Of a stretch of 32,837 bases of DNA, positions 22,585 to 28,750 are shown piece by piece. Numbering within the stretch: position 1 is the stretch's first letter; each line of letters starts with the position of its first letter. Position numbers and translations under genes: made by a program. A model generated the notes under the pieces. It ran no database searches and was not told the DNA's origin. It worked only from the letters and a program-made list of their open reading frames with translations. Source of the stretch: a virus; the IMG/VR virus record IMGVR_UViG_3300043446_002218, positions 1-32,837 of that record. One strand, given 5' to 3'.

Positions 22585-22775
22585 TTCTTCATCCCGTACT
22601 CGTCGAGTTCACTCTCGAGCTCGGCCGCCATCTTCATCTCGTGCTCGTTGGGCTTACTGCGCCCGGCACGCTTTGCCATCATCTGCGCGACCTTCTTCTG
22701 GAAGGCCGTCTGCTTCATGGCTTTCATCTCGTCGCCGCCGTTGCCGTTCGACTCGATCTCAATCTCGACTTTCAT
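22581..22775 (-). CDS. Small charged protein, copy B of a tandem pair
   Basis: A 64-residue protein with acidic ends and a basic centre (FQKKVAQMMAKRAGRSKPN, about residues 25-43) matching the core of the next gene downstream. An acidic N-terminal extension (MKVEIEIESNG) and an acidic C-terminus distinguish it from copy A. Both its start and its stop overlap neighbours as ATGA. Function unknown; possibly a small virion or DNA-associated protein. Confidence 0.65.
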   Translation of the reverse strand: MKVEIEIESNGNGGDEMKAMKQTAFQKKVAQMMAKRAGRSKPNEHEMKMAAELESELDEYGMKK

Positions 22776-22927
22776 TTCTTCTTGTACCCCGCCTCAGACA
22801 TCGCAATGGCCACGGCCTGGTCGCGGCTGGTGACCTTGTCACCGCTCGAGCTCTTCAACTTGCCGGCCTTGTACTCGCGCATCACCTTCGCGACCTTGGC
22901 CTTCATCTTGTCCTGCTTTTCCATCAT
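22772..22927 (-). CDS. Small basic phage protein, DUF6496-like
   Basis: A 51-residue basic protein (50 if the second ATG is used). The segment VMREYKAGKLKSSSGDKVTS followed by a Gln-Ala-Val-Ala-Ile-Ala helix and SEAGYKKK matches the phage family I know as DUF6496. That family is common near terminase and structural genes and has no proven role. The gene is ATGA-coupled on both sides and shorter than typical gene-finder limits. Repeated Lys and the Ser-Ser-Ser-Gly turn suggest DNA contact, which is inference. Confidence 0.75.
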   Translation of the reverse strand: MMEKQDKMKAKVAKVMREYKAGKLKSSSGDKVTSRDQAVAIAMSEAGYKKK

Positions 22928-23523
22928 GCCCCCTGCAACATTGGTCGCGAGCCCCTGCGACTCACTGCCGCCAGCCTGGCGGCGCGGCGCTCACCGAGCT
23001 CACGCTGCAGCCCAGACTCCAGACCCTTGCGCTCGGTCTCAAACGCGCTGGTATCGAACGCAGCGATCGTCGGTGCGGTCGGTGCTTCTGGCGCTGTCGG
23101 CTTCTTCTCAGTGAAGGTCGGCAGAGGCTTCGGTTCTTCGTAGGTGTAGGGCGTGCGACGGGTCTCGTATCCGGCCAGGCCGAATAGACCCCAGCGCGGA
23201 ACCCGCTCTTCAATGATTCCAGTCCGGGTCACGGTCGGGCTCGCCTTCACGGCTGCGAGTTCGCTCTCGTAGGCCTTCAACCGTTCGCTGTAGGCCGCCA
23301 TCTGGGCCTCGTAGGCCGGGAAGCTCACCGTCTCGTAGGTTGATTTGGCAGCCTCGAAGGGCTTCATCTGCTCTTTGACGCCGGCTTGGTAGGCAGCGAG
23401 TGAAGACTCCTGCTTGCCGGTGAGCGCCTCGATGTCTTTGCGGAACTGGGTAGATAGACGATCAATGCCAGCGGTCTTGCGACGCAGAGCGCGTTGCGCG
23501 AACTGTGGCAGTTGAGTTGCCAT
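22924..23523 (-). CDS. Coiled-coil virion-type protein
   Basis: A 199-residue protein. Its first half is helical with many Ala, Glu, Lys and Tyr (about 25-95), then comes a Pro-rich linker (about 128-155, with repeated Pro/Thr/Ala), then a basic helical end. I do not recognise the family. Its place in a block of small genes between the cupin and the spike-base genes, and its ATGA coupling, suggest a structural or assembly protein. A short stretch WGLFGLAGYETRR in the middle might contact a membrane or partner. Confidence 0.62.
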   Translation of the reverse strand: MATQLPQFAQRALRRKTAGIDRLSTQFRKDIEALTGKQESSLAAYQAGVKEQMKPFEAAKSTYETVSFPAYEAQMAAYSERLKAYESELAAVKASPTVTRTGIIEERVPRWGLFGLAGYETRRTPYTYEEPKPLPTFTEKKPTAPEAPTAPTIAAFDTSAFETERKGLESGLQRELGERRAARLAAVSRRGSRPMLQGA

Positions 23524-23969
23524 CAGAGCATCATCCCTGTGCCCAGCTGCGGGCCGGTGATCCCGAGCTCCGGCGTGAGGCGCTCTTGCGAGAGGAGCGA
23601 ACGTCTGCCGCCTCGCGTCCGGGCCTTGAGGGCCGACGCTTCAGCAGCCGCGGCCTTGCGGCGCTCTTCGTCTGCAGCGGCTTGTACCTCGCGGGCCTTG
23701 TTCTCCATCGCGAGCTTGTTCTCTTGATACTGGAGCTGGCTGGCCTGGAAGGCCTGCCGGGCGGTCTCAGCCTGCGTCTGGAGGGCTGCAGCCTGCTGGC
23801 CGTAGGTAGCAGTCTGCTGGGCGATTGCCTCGCGCATCGCAGCCGCATCACGCTCCTGCTGCTGCAGTTGGATCGCTTGCTGCTCACGCGCTGCACGGTT
23901 GGCCTGGCGTGCCTGGTTGGCCTGGTAGGCCGTACCGAGAAGAATCGCTCCAGCAATCAAGAATGGCAT
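23523..23969 (-). CDS. Membrane-anchored or core-type Gln/Ala coiled-coil protein
   Basis: A 148-residue protein with a short hydrophobic start (PFLIAGAILLGTAYQAN) and then about 90 residues of continuous coiled coil very rich in Gln, Ala, Glu and Arg. The end is basic and Gly-rich. Small proteins with this layout appear among podovirus internal or tail proteins. Since the main ejection block lies elsewhere, this may be an extra one, or a tail-fibre chaperone. The start shares one base with the preceding stop, and GGAGCGACTG ATG gives a good ribosome site. Confidence 0.62.
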   Translation of the reverse strand: MPFLIAGAILLGTAYQANQARQANRAAREQQAIQLQQQERDAAAMREAIAQQTATYGQQAAALQTQAETARQAFQASQLQYQENKLAMENKAREVQAAADEERRKAAAAEASALKARTRGGRRSLLSQERLTPELGITGPQLGTGMML

Positions 23970-24292
23970 CAGTCGCTCCTGACCAGCACTTCGTCTATCC
24001 GATCCAGGTCTGTTTCACTCGTTGCGTGAACACAGAACCAGACCGCGTCCTCGAGCGCCTCGATCCGGTGATGAACCCCAGCTGGTATCGTGATCACGGC
24101 CGGCGCTGTGTATCGCTTCTCGACACCGTCTGCCTCGACCGTCACCTCACCACTCGCCAGTATCGACAGGTGGTCATAGTGATGCGCGTGGGTCACCGCA
24201 AAGTGACCCCGCGGCAGCATCATCTGTCTCGCATACAACCCAGCTGAGAAGTGATGCCTGATCTGCAGATCTATGTCGATCATGCAGACCAT
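23969..24292 (-). CDS. Single-domain cupin protein
   Basis: A 107-residue cupin. The metal-binding motif is visible as HFAVTHAHHYDHLSILASGE, and the second as PAGVHHRIEAL. The domain fills the whole protein. Cupins can be isomerases, dioxygenases or simple metal-bound ligand sensors, and no substrate can be read from the sequence. Single cupins occur among structural genes of several podoviruses, where the role is unclear; sugar modification of host surface or virion is a guess. Start choices are 24,292 and the ATG at 24,283; neither has a clear ribosome site. Confidence 0.8.
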   Translation of the reverse strand: MVCMIDIDLQIRHHFSAGLYARQMMLPRGHFAVTHAHHYDHLSILASGEVTVEADGVEKRYTAPAVITIPAGVHHRIEALEDAVWFCVHATSETDLDRIDEVLVRSD

Positions 24293-24344
24293 TCTATTGG
24301 ATGTTGTACAGAGGAGGGAATAGCGCGGTATCGGAGCGGTATCG

Positions 24345-24530
24345 CTACTCGATAGACTTCAGAAACTGCCACTGCTCGACCGTCACCTCGTTCATCTCAT
24401 CATGGGGTTGTTTAATGTGCTCGCACATTTCCCAAGGTGGACAGTCGCAGTCACTCGATGGCAGCGAGTAATCGGTGCGTTGAGTCACTCTCGGTCGCGC
24501 TGTAGGTTCGTACCGTTTAGCTTTTCCCAT
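24345..24530 (-). CDS. Small Cys-containing unknown protein
   Basis: A 61-residue protein with a basic start (MGKAKRYEPTARPR) and a central CDCPPWEMCEH that could bind zinc with a nearby His. The ATG follows GTGAGG with good spacing. It is the first gene after the terminator downstream of the terminase and so leads the cupin-portal block. I do not recognise it. There are 52 bases without a gene between it and the cupin. Confidence 0.6.
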   Translation of the reverse strand: MGKAKRYEPTARPRVTQRTDYSLPSSDCDCPPWEMCEHIKQPHDEMNEVTVEQWQFLKSIE

Positions 24531-24558
24531 AGAACCTCACCCGTGGGGGGTGTTCTTT

Positions 24559-24586
24559 GACTGCGAGGGTTCGTGGTATCGCAGTC
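24559..24586. other. Perfect 8 bp inverted repeat in the leader of the cupin-portal block
   Basis: GACTGCGA (24,559-24,566) and TCGCAGTC (24,579-24,586) pair around a 12-base loop. The element lies about 30 bases upstream of the small Cys-containing gene on the minus strand. There is no T-run on either side, so it is not a simple terminator. It could be an operator or an RNA structure in the leader. Confidence 0.5.
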
Positions 24587-24762
24587 ATCAGACGCTCTGG
24601 TTTATCTAGGCTGGCTTCCGGTTTCCCGTCCACCCCGAGCAACTGGCCCCGTTCGCTTGCGCTACTGAAGCACCACCCGATTCGCCACGTTTATCCGAGT
24701 CGGTCGCGTCAACCTTCTCGAGGGCTGGGTTAATGGCCCCCGTTCCCGGTTGGCGTGGCACC

Positions 24763-24838
24763 AAAAGAAAAACCCTTGCAGCTGCACCCGGTGAGAACCC
24801 CTGGGAGACGTTCAGGGGCGGGCGCATGTGCAAGGGTT
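24763..24838 (-). terminator. Terminator after the terminase large subunit
   Basis: Outer arms AACCCTTGCA (24,771-24,780) and TGCAAGGGTT (24,829-24,838) form a 10 bp stem enclosing a second hairpin (CCCCTG/CAGGGG). On the minus strand the stem runs into TTTTTCTTTT, the classic terminator tail. It ends the early and packaging transcript. The gene-free stretch 24,531-24,894 holds this terminator, the inverted repeat at 24,559 and no convincing promoter or gene; the 75-residue frame there looks spurious. Confidence 0.82.
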
Positions 24839-24894
24839 CTGATGTCGGTTCTCACGCCAACGGTGCGTACACTATCCAAACGGCCCGGAGGCTG

Positions 24895-26439
24895 TCAAGC
24901 AAACACGTCGAAATCCGCACTGGCAGTGGTCTGATGAACCATCGGAGCGCCGGCCATGTTGCTTTTCCGCACCATCCGGTTGTACTCGCCGCCACCCAGC
25001 ATCAGGTAGCCGAACGAATCAGCGATATGTGAATACTCGTTCTTGTTGGGCGAATCCTTGAACCGCTCCTGTCCAGCGCCGATCGCCACCCTGCGGAAAA
25101 AGTAACCCCCTCCCAGAGCCTTTCTGAGGAGCTTGCAGGAGCGATTGACGATCAGCCCAGGCTTACCCATTACCAGCCTCTGCATGGGGCTTGCAGCGGC
25201 CTCCCTGCGTACCTTGAAGTCGTTGCTGGCAGTGGGTTGCGCCTTCAGTCCCAGGGTGCGCAGGAAGTCGAAGCTGGTCACCTCATAGATCGCGTCCCTG
25301 GCCATGCCGGCGGGATCCCCCCAGAGCATGACCTGGTGGTTGGGGTATCGCTGGTTGAGCTCTGCGAGCAGCTGCAGGCCGAACCGCTCGAGGCCCATGT
25401 CGAAGGTCACGATCTCGTGGTGGATCAGCCAGCGGCCGTTGGGCAGGCGCTGCCCGATGGTGGCTGCAGGGGTGAGACCAAAGTCCAGGCCCACCTGGAT
25501 GGGTACGCCAGGCTCGACCTCAGTCTCACCGCTCATGGTGGCGTCGTCGTACTCTGGCCAGACGGGTCTGCCCTCTTGAACGTAGGTGTACTGGCCCGCG
25601 GCATAGCACCGGATCCAGTCCAGGTTCTTACCCGGGAGCATCTGCTGGTAGTAGCCGGCGGGGAGGTTGTTGATGTTCTCTGCGGCAGGGTTGGTCTTCC
25701 ACCACTTGCCGGCAGCCAGCATATGGTCATTTGCCTCGGGATTGTCCGGCAGGTCGTCCGCGGGAACCTCGATGACGCCGCCTGGTTGCTTCCAGAACTT
25801 CCAGCCTCGGGGCTTTTCCTTCTCGGCCATGTTGTGCCACCAGTGGTCATCATCCATCGGGTTGGTATCCATCCAGATGCCGTGCCAGGACGCGCCACCA
25901 TCACGCTTGGTGGGATACCTGCCCACCCGGTGCGTGAGGCCGTCTATGACCGCTTTGGGGAGCTCACGGGCCTCGTTGACCCATGCGCCTGTCAGTTCGA
26001 GTGAGAGCAGCTTTCTGACGTCCTTGGGCTGGTCGAGCGCCAGAAAGATGACCTCGCAGTCGATACCGGCAGCATCACCGCGGGCGGGCAGCCGAATGTG
26101 ATGGGTGATGGGTGGCGTCCAGAGCATGTTGCCGAACGTCGACTCGGGGAAGAGATCCAGCCAGGTCTTGATGGTCGTGGTCTTCAGCATGGGGTAGCTG
26201 TTGCGTACCACTGCCCAGCGCGAGTACCGGATGTTGTCGATGGGGGAGGGCTTCTGTTTGACGGCCTGGATGAAGATCTTGGCCGCGCAGGCGTAGCTCT
26301 TCCCGGATCCCACCGGGCCCATGACACCAGCCACGAACTGCCGGGATTGGATGAAGTCGTAGACCACCGGGCTCTCGCTGAAGTCCAGCTTCAGTCCGGT
26401 GACGCCGACTTGCTTCGCGCTCTGTTCTTTGGTTCTCAC
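24895..26439 (-). CDS. terL: Terminase large subunit (ATPase-nuclease)
   Basis: A 514-residue DNA-packaging motor. Walker A is GPVGSGKS at 41-48, and a Walker B-like strand is LELTGAWVNEARE at about 147-159. The C-terminal RNase H-like nuclease has the acidic residues of GLDFG (D319), WGDPAG (D375) and HIADSFGY near 475. It cuts replicated DNA into genome units and drives it through the portal. The GTG start at 26,437-26,439 overlaps the previous stop as GTGA, behind AAGGA. The end of the protein is a short flexible tail. A strong terminator follows. Confidence 0.95.
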   Translation of the reverse strand: MRTKEQSAKQVGVTGLKLDFSESPVVYDFIQSRQFVAGVMGPVGSGKSYACAAKIFIQAVKQKPSPIDNIRYSRWAVVRNSYPMLKTTTIKTWLDLFPESTFGNMLWTPPITHHIRLPARGDAAGIDCEVIFLALDQPKDVRKLLSLELTGAWVNEARELPKAVIDGLTHRVGRYPTKRDGGASWHGIWMDTNPMDDDHWWHNMAEKEKPRGWKFWKQPGGVIEVPADDLPDNPEANDHMLAAGKWWKTNPAAENINNLPAGYYQQMLPGKNLDWIRCYAAGQYTYVQEGRPVWPEYDDATMSGETEVEPGVPIQVGLDFGLTPAATIGQRLPNGRWLIHHEIVTFDMGLERFGLQLLAELNQRYPNHQVMLWGDPAGMARDAIYEVTSFDFLRTLGLKAQPTASNDFKVRREAAASPMQRLVMGKPGLIVNRSCKLLRKALGGGYFFRRVAIGAGQERFKDSPNKNEYSHIADSFGYLMLGGGEYNRMVRKSNMAGAPMVHQTTASADFDVFA

Positions 26440-26633
26440 TTGCGTCCTTCAATCAGCATCTTCATGGCGATCACCAGATCACTGGCGGCCTGCTCGGTGA
26501 TGACAATCGTCTCGCTATCCTGGCTGATCTCAAAGTACACCGGGCCACCAGAGAGCGTTTCTGGGTCAATCTCGACCTCAATCCCAATGCCTGGCCCGTT
26601 GTCGATCTCGTAGCGTGTTGGCTTGATCTTCAT
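26436..26633 (-). CDS. Small acidic unknown protein before terL
   Basis: A 65-residue acidic protein, beta-strand-rich in the first two thirds (RYEIDNGPGIGIEVEID and VYFEISQDSETIVI) and ending in a helix with AASDLVIAMKMLIEG. The start follows GAGGTGAGAA and overlaps the previous stop. I recognise no family. Position alone, next to the terminase, hints at packaging, but other small genes in this chain look regulatory or unrelated. Confidence 0.65.
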   Translation of the reverse strand: MKIKPTRYEIDNGPGIGIEVEIDPETLSGGPVYFEISQDSETIVITEQAASDLVIAMKMLIEGRK

Positions 26634-26908
26634 TTCTCACCTCGCGCAGCCGCAATCCTGCTGATCAGAACGTACGGCCGGTAAGCCGCGGACATCTCGT
26701 TGTCGGTCACGTCGGTGCGACTTCCATCTGCGAAATTCAGAAAGTAGTAATCAGGCGCAATCGGTCGCTGCTGGTGAATATCGACTACCACGGCAACGTC
26801 ATGGGTCTCCTTGTCTGCCACGAAATCGCCAACCTGGAGTGACTCGTACCAGCGGGGCTCGATCGGGGTATAGCCGCCCGCCATGCGGATGATGTCGTCT
26901 TGGGTCAT
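26630..26908 (-). CDS. Small unknown protein with SH3-like beta pattern
   Basis: A 92-residue protein. After a short helix (DDIIRMAGGY) it has several predicted strands (LQVGDFVADKETHDVAVVVD and APDYYFLNFADGSRTDVT), giving a small beta-barrel look, then a basic helix. No family recognised. Both ends overlap neighbours as ATGA, so it belongs to the coupled chain between the terminase genes. Confidence 0.65.
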   Translation of the reverse strand: MTQDDIIRMAGGYTPIEPRWYESLQVGDFVADKETHDVAVVVDIHQQRPIAPDYYFLNFADGSRTDVTDNEMSAAYRPYVLISRIAAARGEK

Positions 26909-27180
26909 AGTGTGCCTCGTGCTTTTGCGATGGCGGCGCGGGCCTTGTCGTACACGTTCCCAAACTGGGATTGGTCAGTATGAATTGGGTGACTCAGTGA
27001 ATACCGCAGCAACAGATCCAGCGCCTCCAACAGATCAGGCGCGGCTGAGATCAGGCGGGCGTCTTCTGGTACAGACGGGCATCTCTTGTCGTCGTGGAAA
27101 ATCGTTTCGTTGTTCGAGCCGATCACTGTGATGTGCGTTGCGCTCTCTCGGATCGTCCACGGCCCTGGCGTGTGGTTCAT
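26905..27180 (-). CDS. Small conserved phage protein (HTPGPWTI type)
   Basis: A 91-residue protein. MNHTPGPWTI at the start, and DARLISAAPDLLEALDLLLR in the middle, are signatures of a small protein family very widespread in phages and prophages. Its function is unknown to me. I chose the ATG at 27,178-27,180 because the family begins there and the start overlaps the previous stop as ATGA; the frame is open to 27,270, inside another gene. Confidence 0.82.
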   Translation of the reverse strand: MNHTPGPWTIRESATHITVIGSNNETIFHDDKRCPSVPEDARLISAAPDLLEALDLLLRYSLSHPIHTDQSQFGNVYDKARAAIAKARGTL

Positions 27181-27401
27181 ATCTCCCCCTTGATCACTTT
27201 GGCTGCGTATGCGTAGTAGTTGTACTGCCCTCCAGATCGCTCGTGCAGGCGCTCTAGTATCAGCACACACCGATCACGCTCGGCAGCTGCAGCACGCTCT
27301 GCAAAGCGCATCAGAAAGGCTACATCTTTCTCTGGCGTCTCTGATAGCTCCCAGAACGCTCCGGCGTCCAGCGCCATCCGTAAGACCTCGTCCTTGCTCA
27401 T
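27177..27401 (-). CDS. Small helical unknown protein
   Basis: A 74-residue protein, helical and rich in Ala, Glu and Arg, with RFAERAAAAERDRC in the middle, a stretch common in small phage proteins of unknown role. AAGGAG five bases before the ATG at 27,399-27,401, and the ATGA overlap with the preceding stop, fix the start. A longer frame from 27,437 has no such site. Confidence 0.72.
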   Translation of the reverse strand: MSKDEVLRMALDAGAFWELSETPEKDVAFLMRFAERAAAAERDRCVLILERLHERSGGQYNYYAYAAKVIKGEI

Positions 27402-27577
27402 TGCCGCTCCTTGAAGTCTCCGCATTTCTTCTTCCACCCGTACATCCCTGTGTGCGCCTGGTGCATCGTGATGGGCTTATAGAACCGCGGCTTGTGTCCC
27501 AGCCTGCACATGTCCTTCACCTCCCAATACACCTCATGCTTGAAATGCTTGCAGTCATGGCACCAGACCGTCTTCAT
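27398..27577 (-). CDS. Small Cys/His-rich, probably zinc-binding protein
   Basis: A 59-residue protein with WCHDCKHF at 5-12, then a single Cys at 23 (DMCRLGHKPRFY) and a Cys near residue 52 (KKCGDF). Four cysteines and several histidines suggest one structural zinc. It is ATGA-coupled at both ends. The pattern resembles small zinc-ribbon phage proteins, but no family is certain. It falls below common length limits. Confidence 0.7.
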   Translation of the reverse strand: MKTVWCHDCKHFKHEVYWEVKDMCRLGHKPRFYKPITMHQAHTGMYGWKKKCGDFKERQ

Positions 27578-27765
27578 CTCTCCAACCTCCCATTCGGATC
27601 ACCATCATCCTCAACCTGCAGCGCCTCTGCGGGCACCTCGTAGGTCGACCACCGGTGCCCACACTCCACGCAATCCCTGAGACGCCACTTCCACCCGTAC
27701 CGGGTATCGCGCCTGGACTCCTTCACCCTCGACTTCCAGCTCCCACACTCCCCGCACGCACTCAT
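27574..27765 (-). CDS. NrdR-like zinc-ribbon protein without ATP-cone
   Basis: A 63-residue protein. CGECGSWKSRVKESRRDTRY followed by a Trp-Lys-Trp-Arg-Leu-Arg run and CVECGHRWSTYE closely matches the zinc ribbon of the ribonucleotide reductase repressor NrdR: two CxxC pairs, an S-R, basic residues, and TYE. The ATP-cone that follows in NrdR is missing; instead a short acidic tail ends the protein. It may bind DNA as a small regulator. No ribonucleotide reductase is encoded here. The start and stop overlap neighbours as ATGA. Confidence 0.75.
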   Translation of the reverse strand: MSACGECGSWKSRVKESRRDTRYGWKWRLRDCVECGHRWSTYEVPAEALQVEDDGDPNGRLER

Positions 27766-28184
27766 CCCTCTCCCCTGGGTGCCACCACGTTCACGTCAAT
27801 CACCGAGGGCTTCTCATCGTCTTCAGGCCTGTCCAGCAAGCCACTAGCCTTTGCCAGCAACCGCAGCACCTGAACCTTGTCGAAGAGCTCGATCTCGAGC
27901 GTCTGCTGCCCGTCCTTGCCCTTCGTCACCCTCACGTTCTTGATCGCCTGCAACGCATGCTCCGGGATCCTGCTGGCACCCTTGAACTTGACAGTGCCGT
28001 CATCATCCCAATCCATGATGTCCGTGATCTTCGTCTTCGCCATGCAGAGCAACAGGTAAGCAACAGCCTCCCGGTTCTCAACGATCGTGGCTGACCTCTC
28101 GAGCCTGCGCTGTACCGACCGAATCCCTCCCCACCCATCCAGACTCGGTATCGTCGCGCTGAACTTCTGCTTACCCGTAGGCAT
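27762..28184 (-). CDS. Terminase small subunit-like protein
   Basis: A 140-residue protein resembling podovirus terminase small subunits. It has an N-terminal helical DNA-binding part (IRSVQRRLERSATIVENREA), then KITDIMDWDDDGTVKFKGAS with IPEHALQAIKNVRV, and a C-terminal segment IELFDKVQVLRLLAKASGLL that is typical of the family. It would recognise phage DNA and hand it to TerL. The ATG at 28,182-28,184 sits behind AGGAG; an upstream TTG lies in the previous gene. Several small genes separate it from terL, which is unusual but not rare. Confidence 0.8.
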   Translation of the reverse strand: MPTGKQKFSATIPSLDGWGGIRSVQRRLERSATIVENREAVAYLLLCMAKTKITDIMDWDDDGTVKFKGASRIPEHALQAIKNVRVTKGKDGQQTLEIELFDKVQVLRLLAKASGLLDRPEDDEKPSVIDVNVVAPRGEG

Positions 28185-28195
28185 ACCAACACTCC

Positions 28196-28465
28196 TCAAA
28201 ACGGGATCTCTTCGTCCTGCTGACCCTGGTACCCATTGCTCTTGGCCTGCTCATGCGCCGACTGCTGCCCAGCCTGCTGCACCCGATCCCCCAGCGCCAG
28301 GCTGATCCACTTCTCACCCGCACTCGTCTCCTTCGTCCACCCACTCACCCAATACACACTCCCGTCCGGCAGCATCAACCGTCCCTTCAGATTCGGATGC
28401 CGCTCACTCGTCTTCTTCTCGTTCTTGAACAGACTGCCCTGCCCAGGTCTCATCTCGTACGCCAT
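28196..28465 (-). CDS. SSB-like protein with SSB-type acidic C-terminal tip
   Basis: An 89-residue protein. The first 60 residues (GSLFKNEKK, HPNLKGRLMLPDGSVYWVSG and KWISLALGD) follow a compact beta-rich pattern seen in a small phage family thought to be OB-fold-like. The last 30 residues are a Gln/Ser/Gly-rich flexible linker ending in DEEIPF, almost the DDIPF tip by which bacterial SSB recruits replication and repair proteins. It could coat single strands or mimic SSB to recruit host factors. The start at 28,465 follows AGGTGA; a possible second ATG is six bases upstream. The family call is inference; the tail is directly visible. Confidence 0.7.
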   Translation of the reverse strand: MAYEMRPGQGSLFKNEKKTSERHPNLKGRLMLPDGSVYWVSGWTKETSAGEKWISLALGDRVQQAGQQSAHEQAKSNGYQGQQDEEIPF

Positions 28466-28750
28466 CGTCATCACCTTTCTGTGGTTAGGAAAACTTCTAT
28501 AGGAAATACAGGGGAAAATTTTGGGGAGACCCCCACTCGCTACCGGTGAGGGGGAGGGGGCAAGGGTGCCTCGTCTCCGCGCCCGCATGACGCACCCCAC
28601 GCGCACGCCTAGCCGTATGACACCCGGCCTTGCGCCCGCCCGACACGCGACACGGCCTCCCGTGTACAGAAACCATACGTTCGTTTGAGTTTTGTACGGA
28701 ACCCATAGAACGGCCTACAACGCGCTGGGAGGGTGCCAGGCTATGTCCGG
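28466..28750. other. Gene-free region between SSB-like and winged-helix genes
   Basis: This 285-base stretch has no convincing gene. It contains two direct repeats at 28,663-28,677 and 28,693-28,707, a G/C-rich middle with long purine tracts near 28,550, and an AT-rich segment close to the SSB-like gene with a TATAGA (28,496-28,501) that could be a -10 box but has no good -35. A control region or replication origin is possible. Confidence 0.55.
28663..28707. repeat. Pair of 15 bp direct repeats, possible iterons
   Basis: TGTACAGAAACCATA (28,663-28,677) and TGTACGGAACCCATA (28,693-28,707) match at 13 of 15 positions and begin exactly 30 bases apart, about three helical turns. They lie just downstream of a winged-helix protein gene, which is a plausible binder. 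Confidence 0.55.

Noticed and set aside
24572-24583. 12-mer CGTGGTATCGCA shared with 31,234-31,245 as a possible regulator site
   Set aside because: Many 12-base matches are expected by chance in a genome of this size, and GGTATCG also occurs inside coding sequence.
24606-24833. 75-residue minus-strand frame
   Set aside because: It spans the terminator hairpin, has no ribosome site or family resemblance, and its composition is not like neighbouring proteins.
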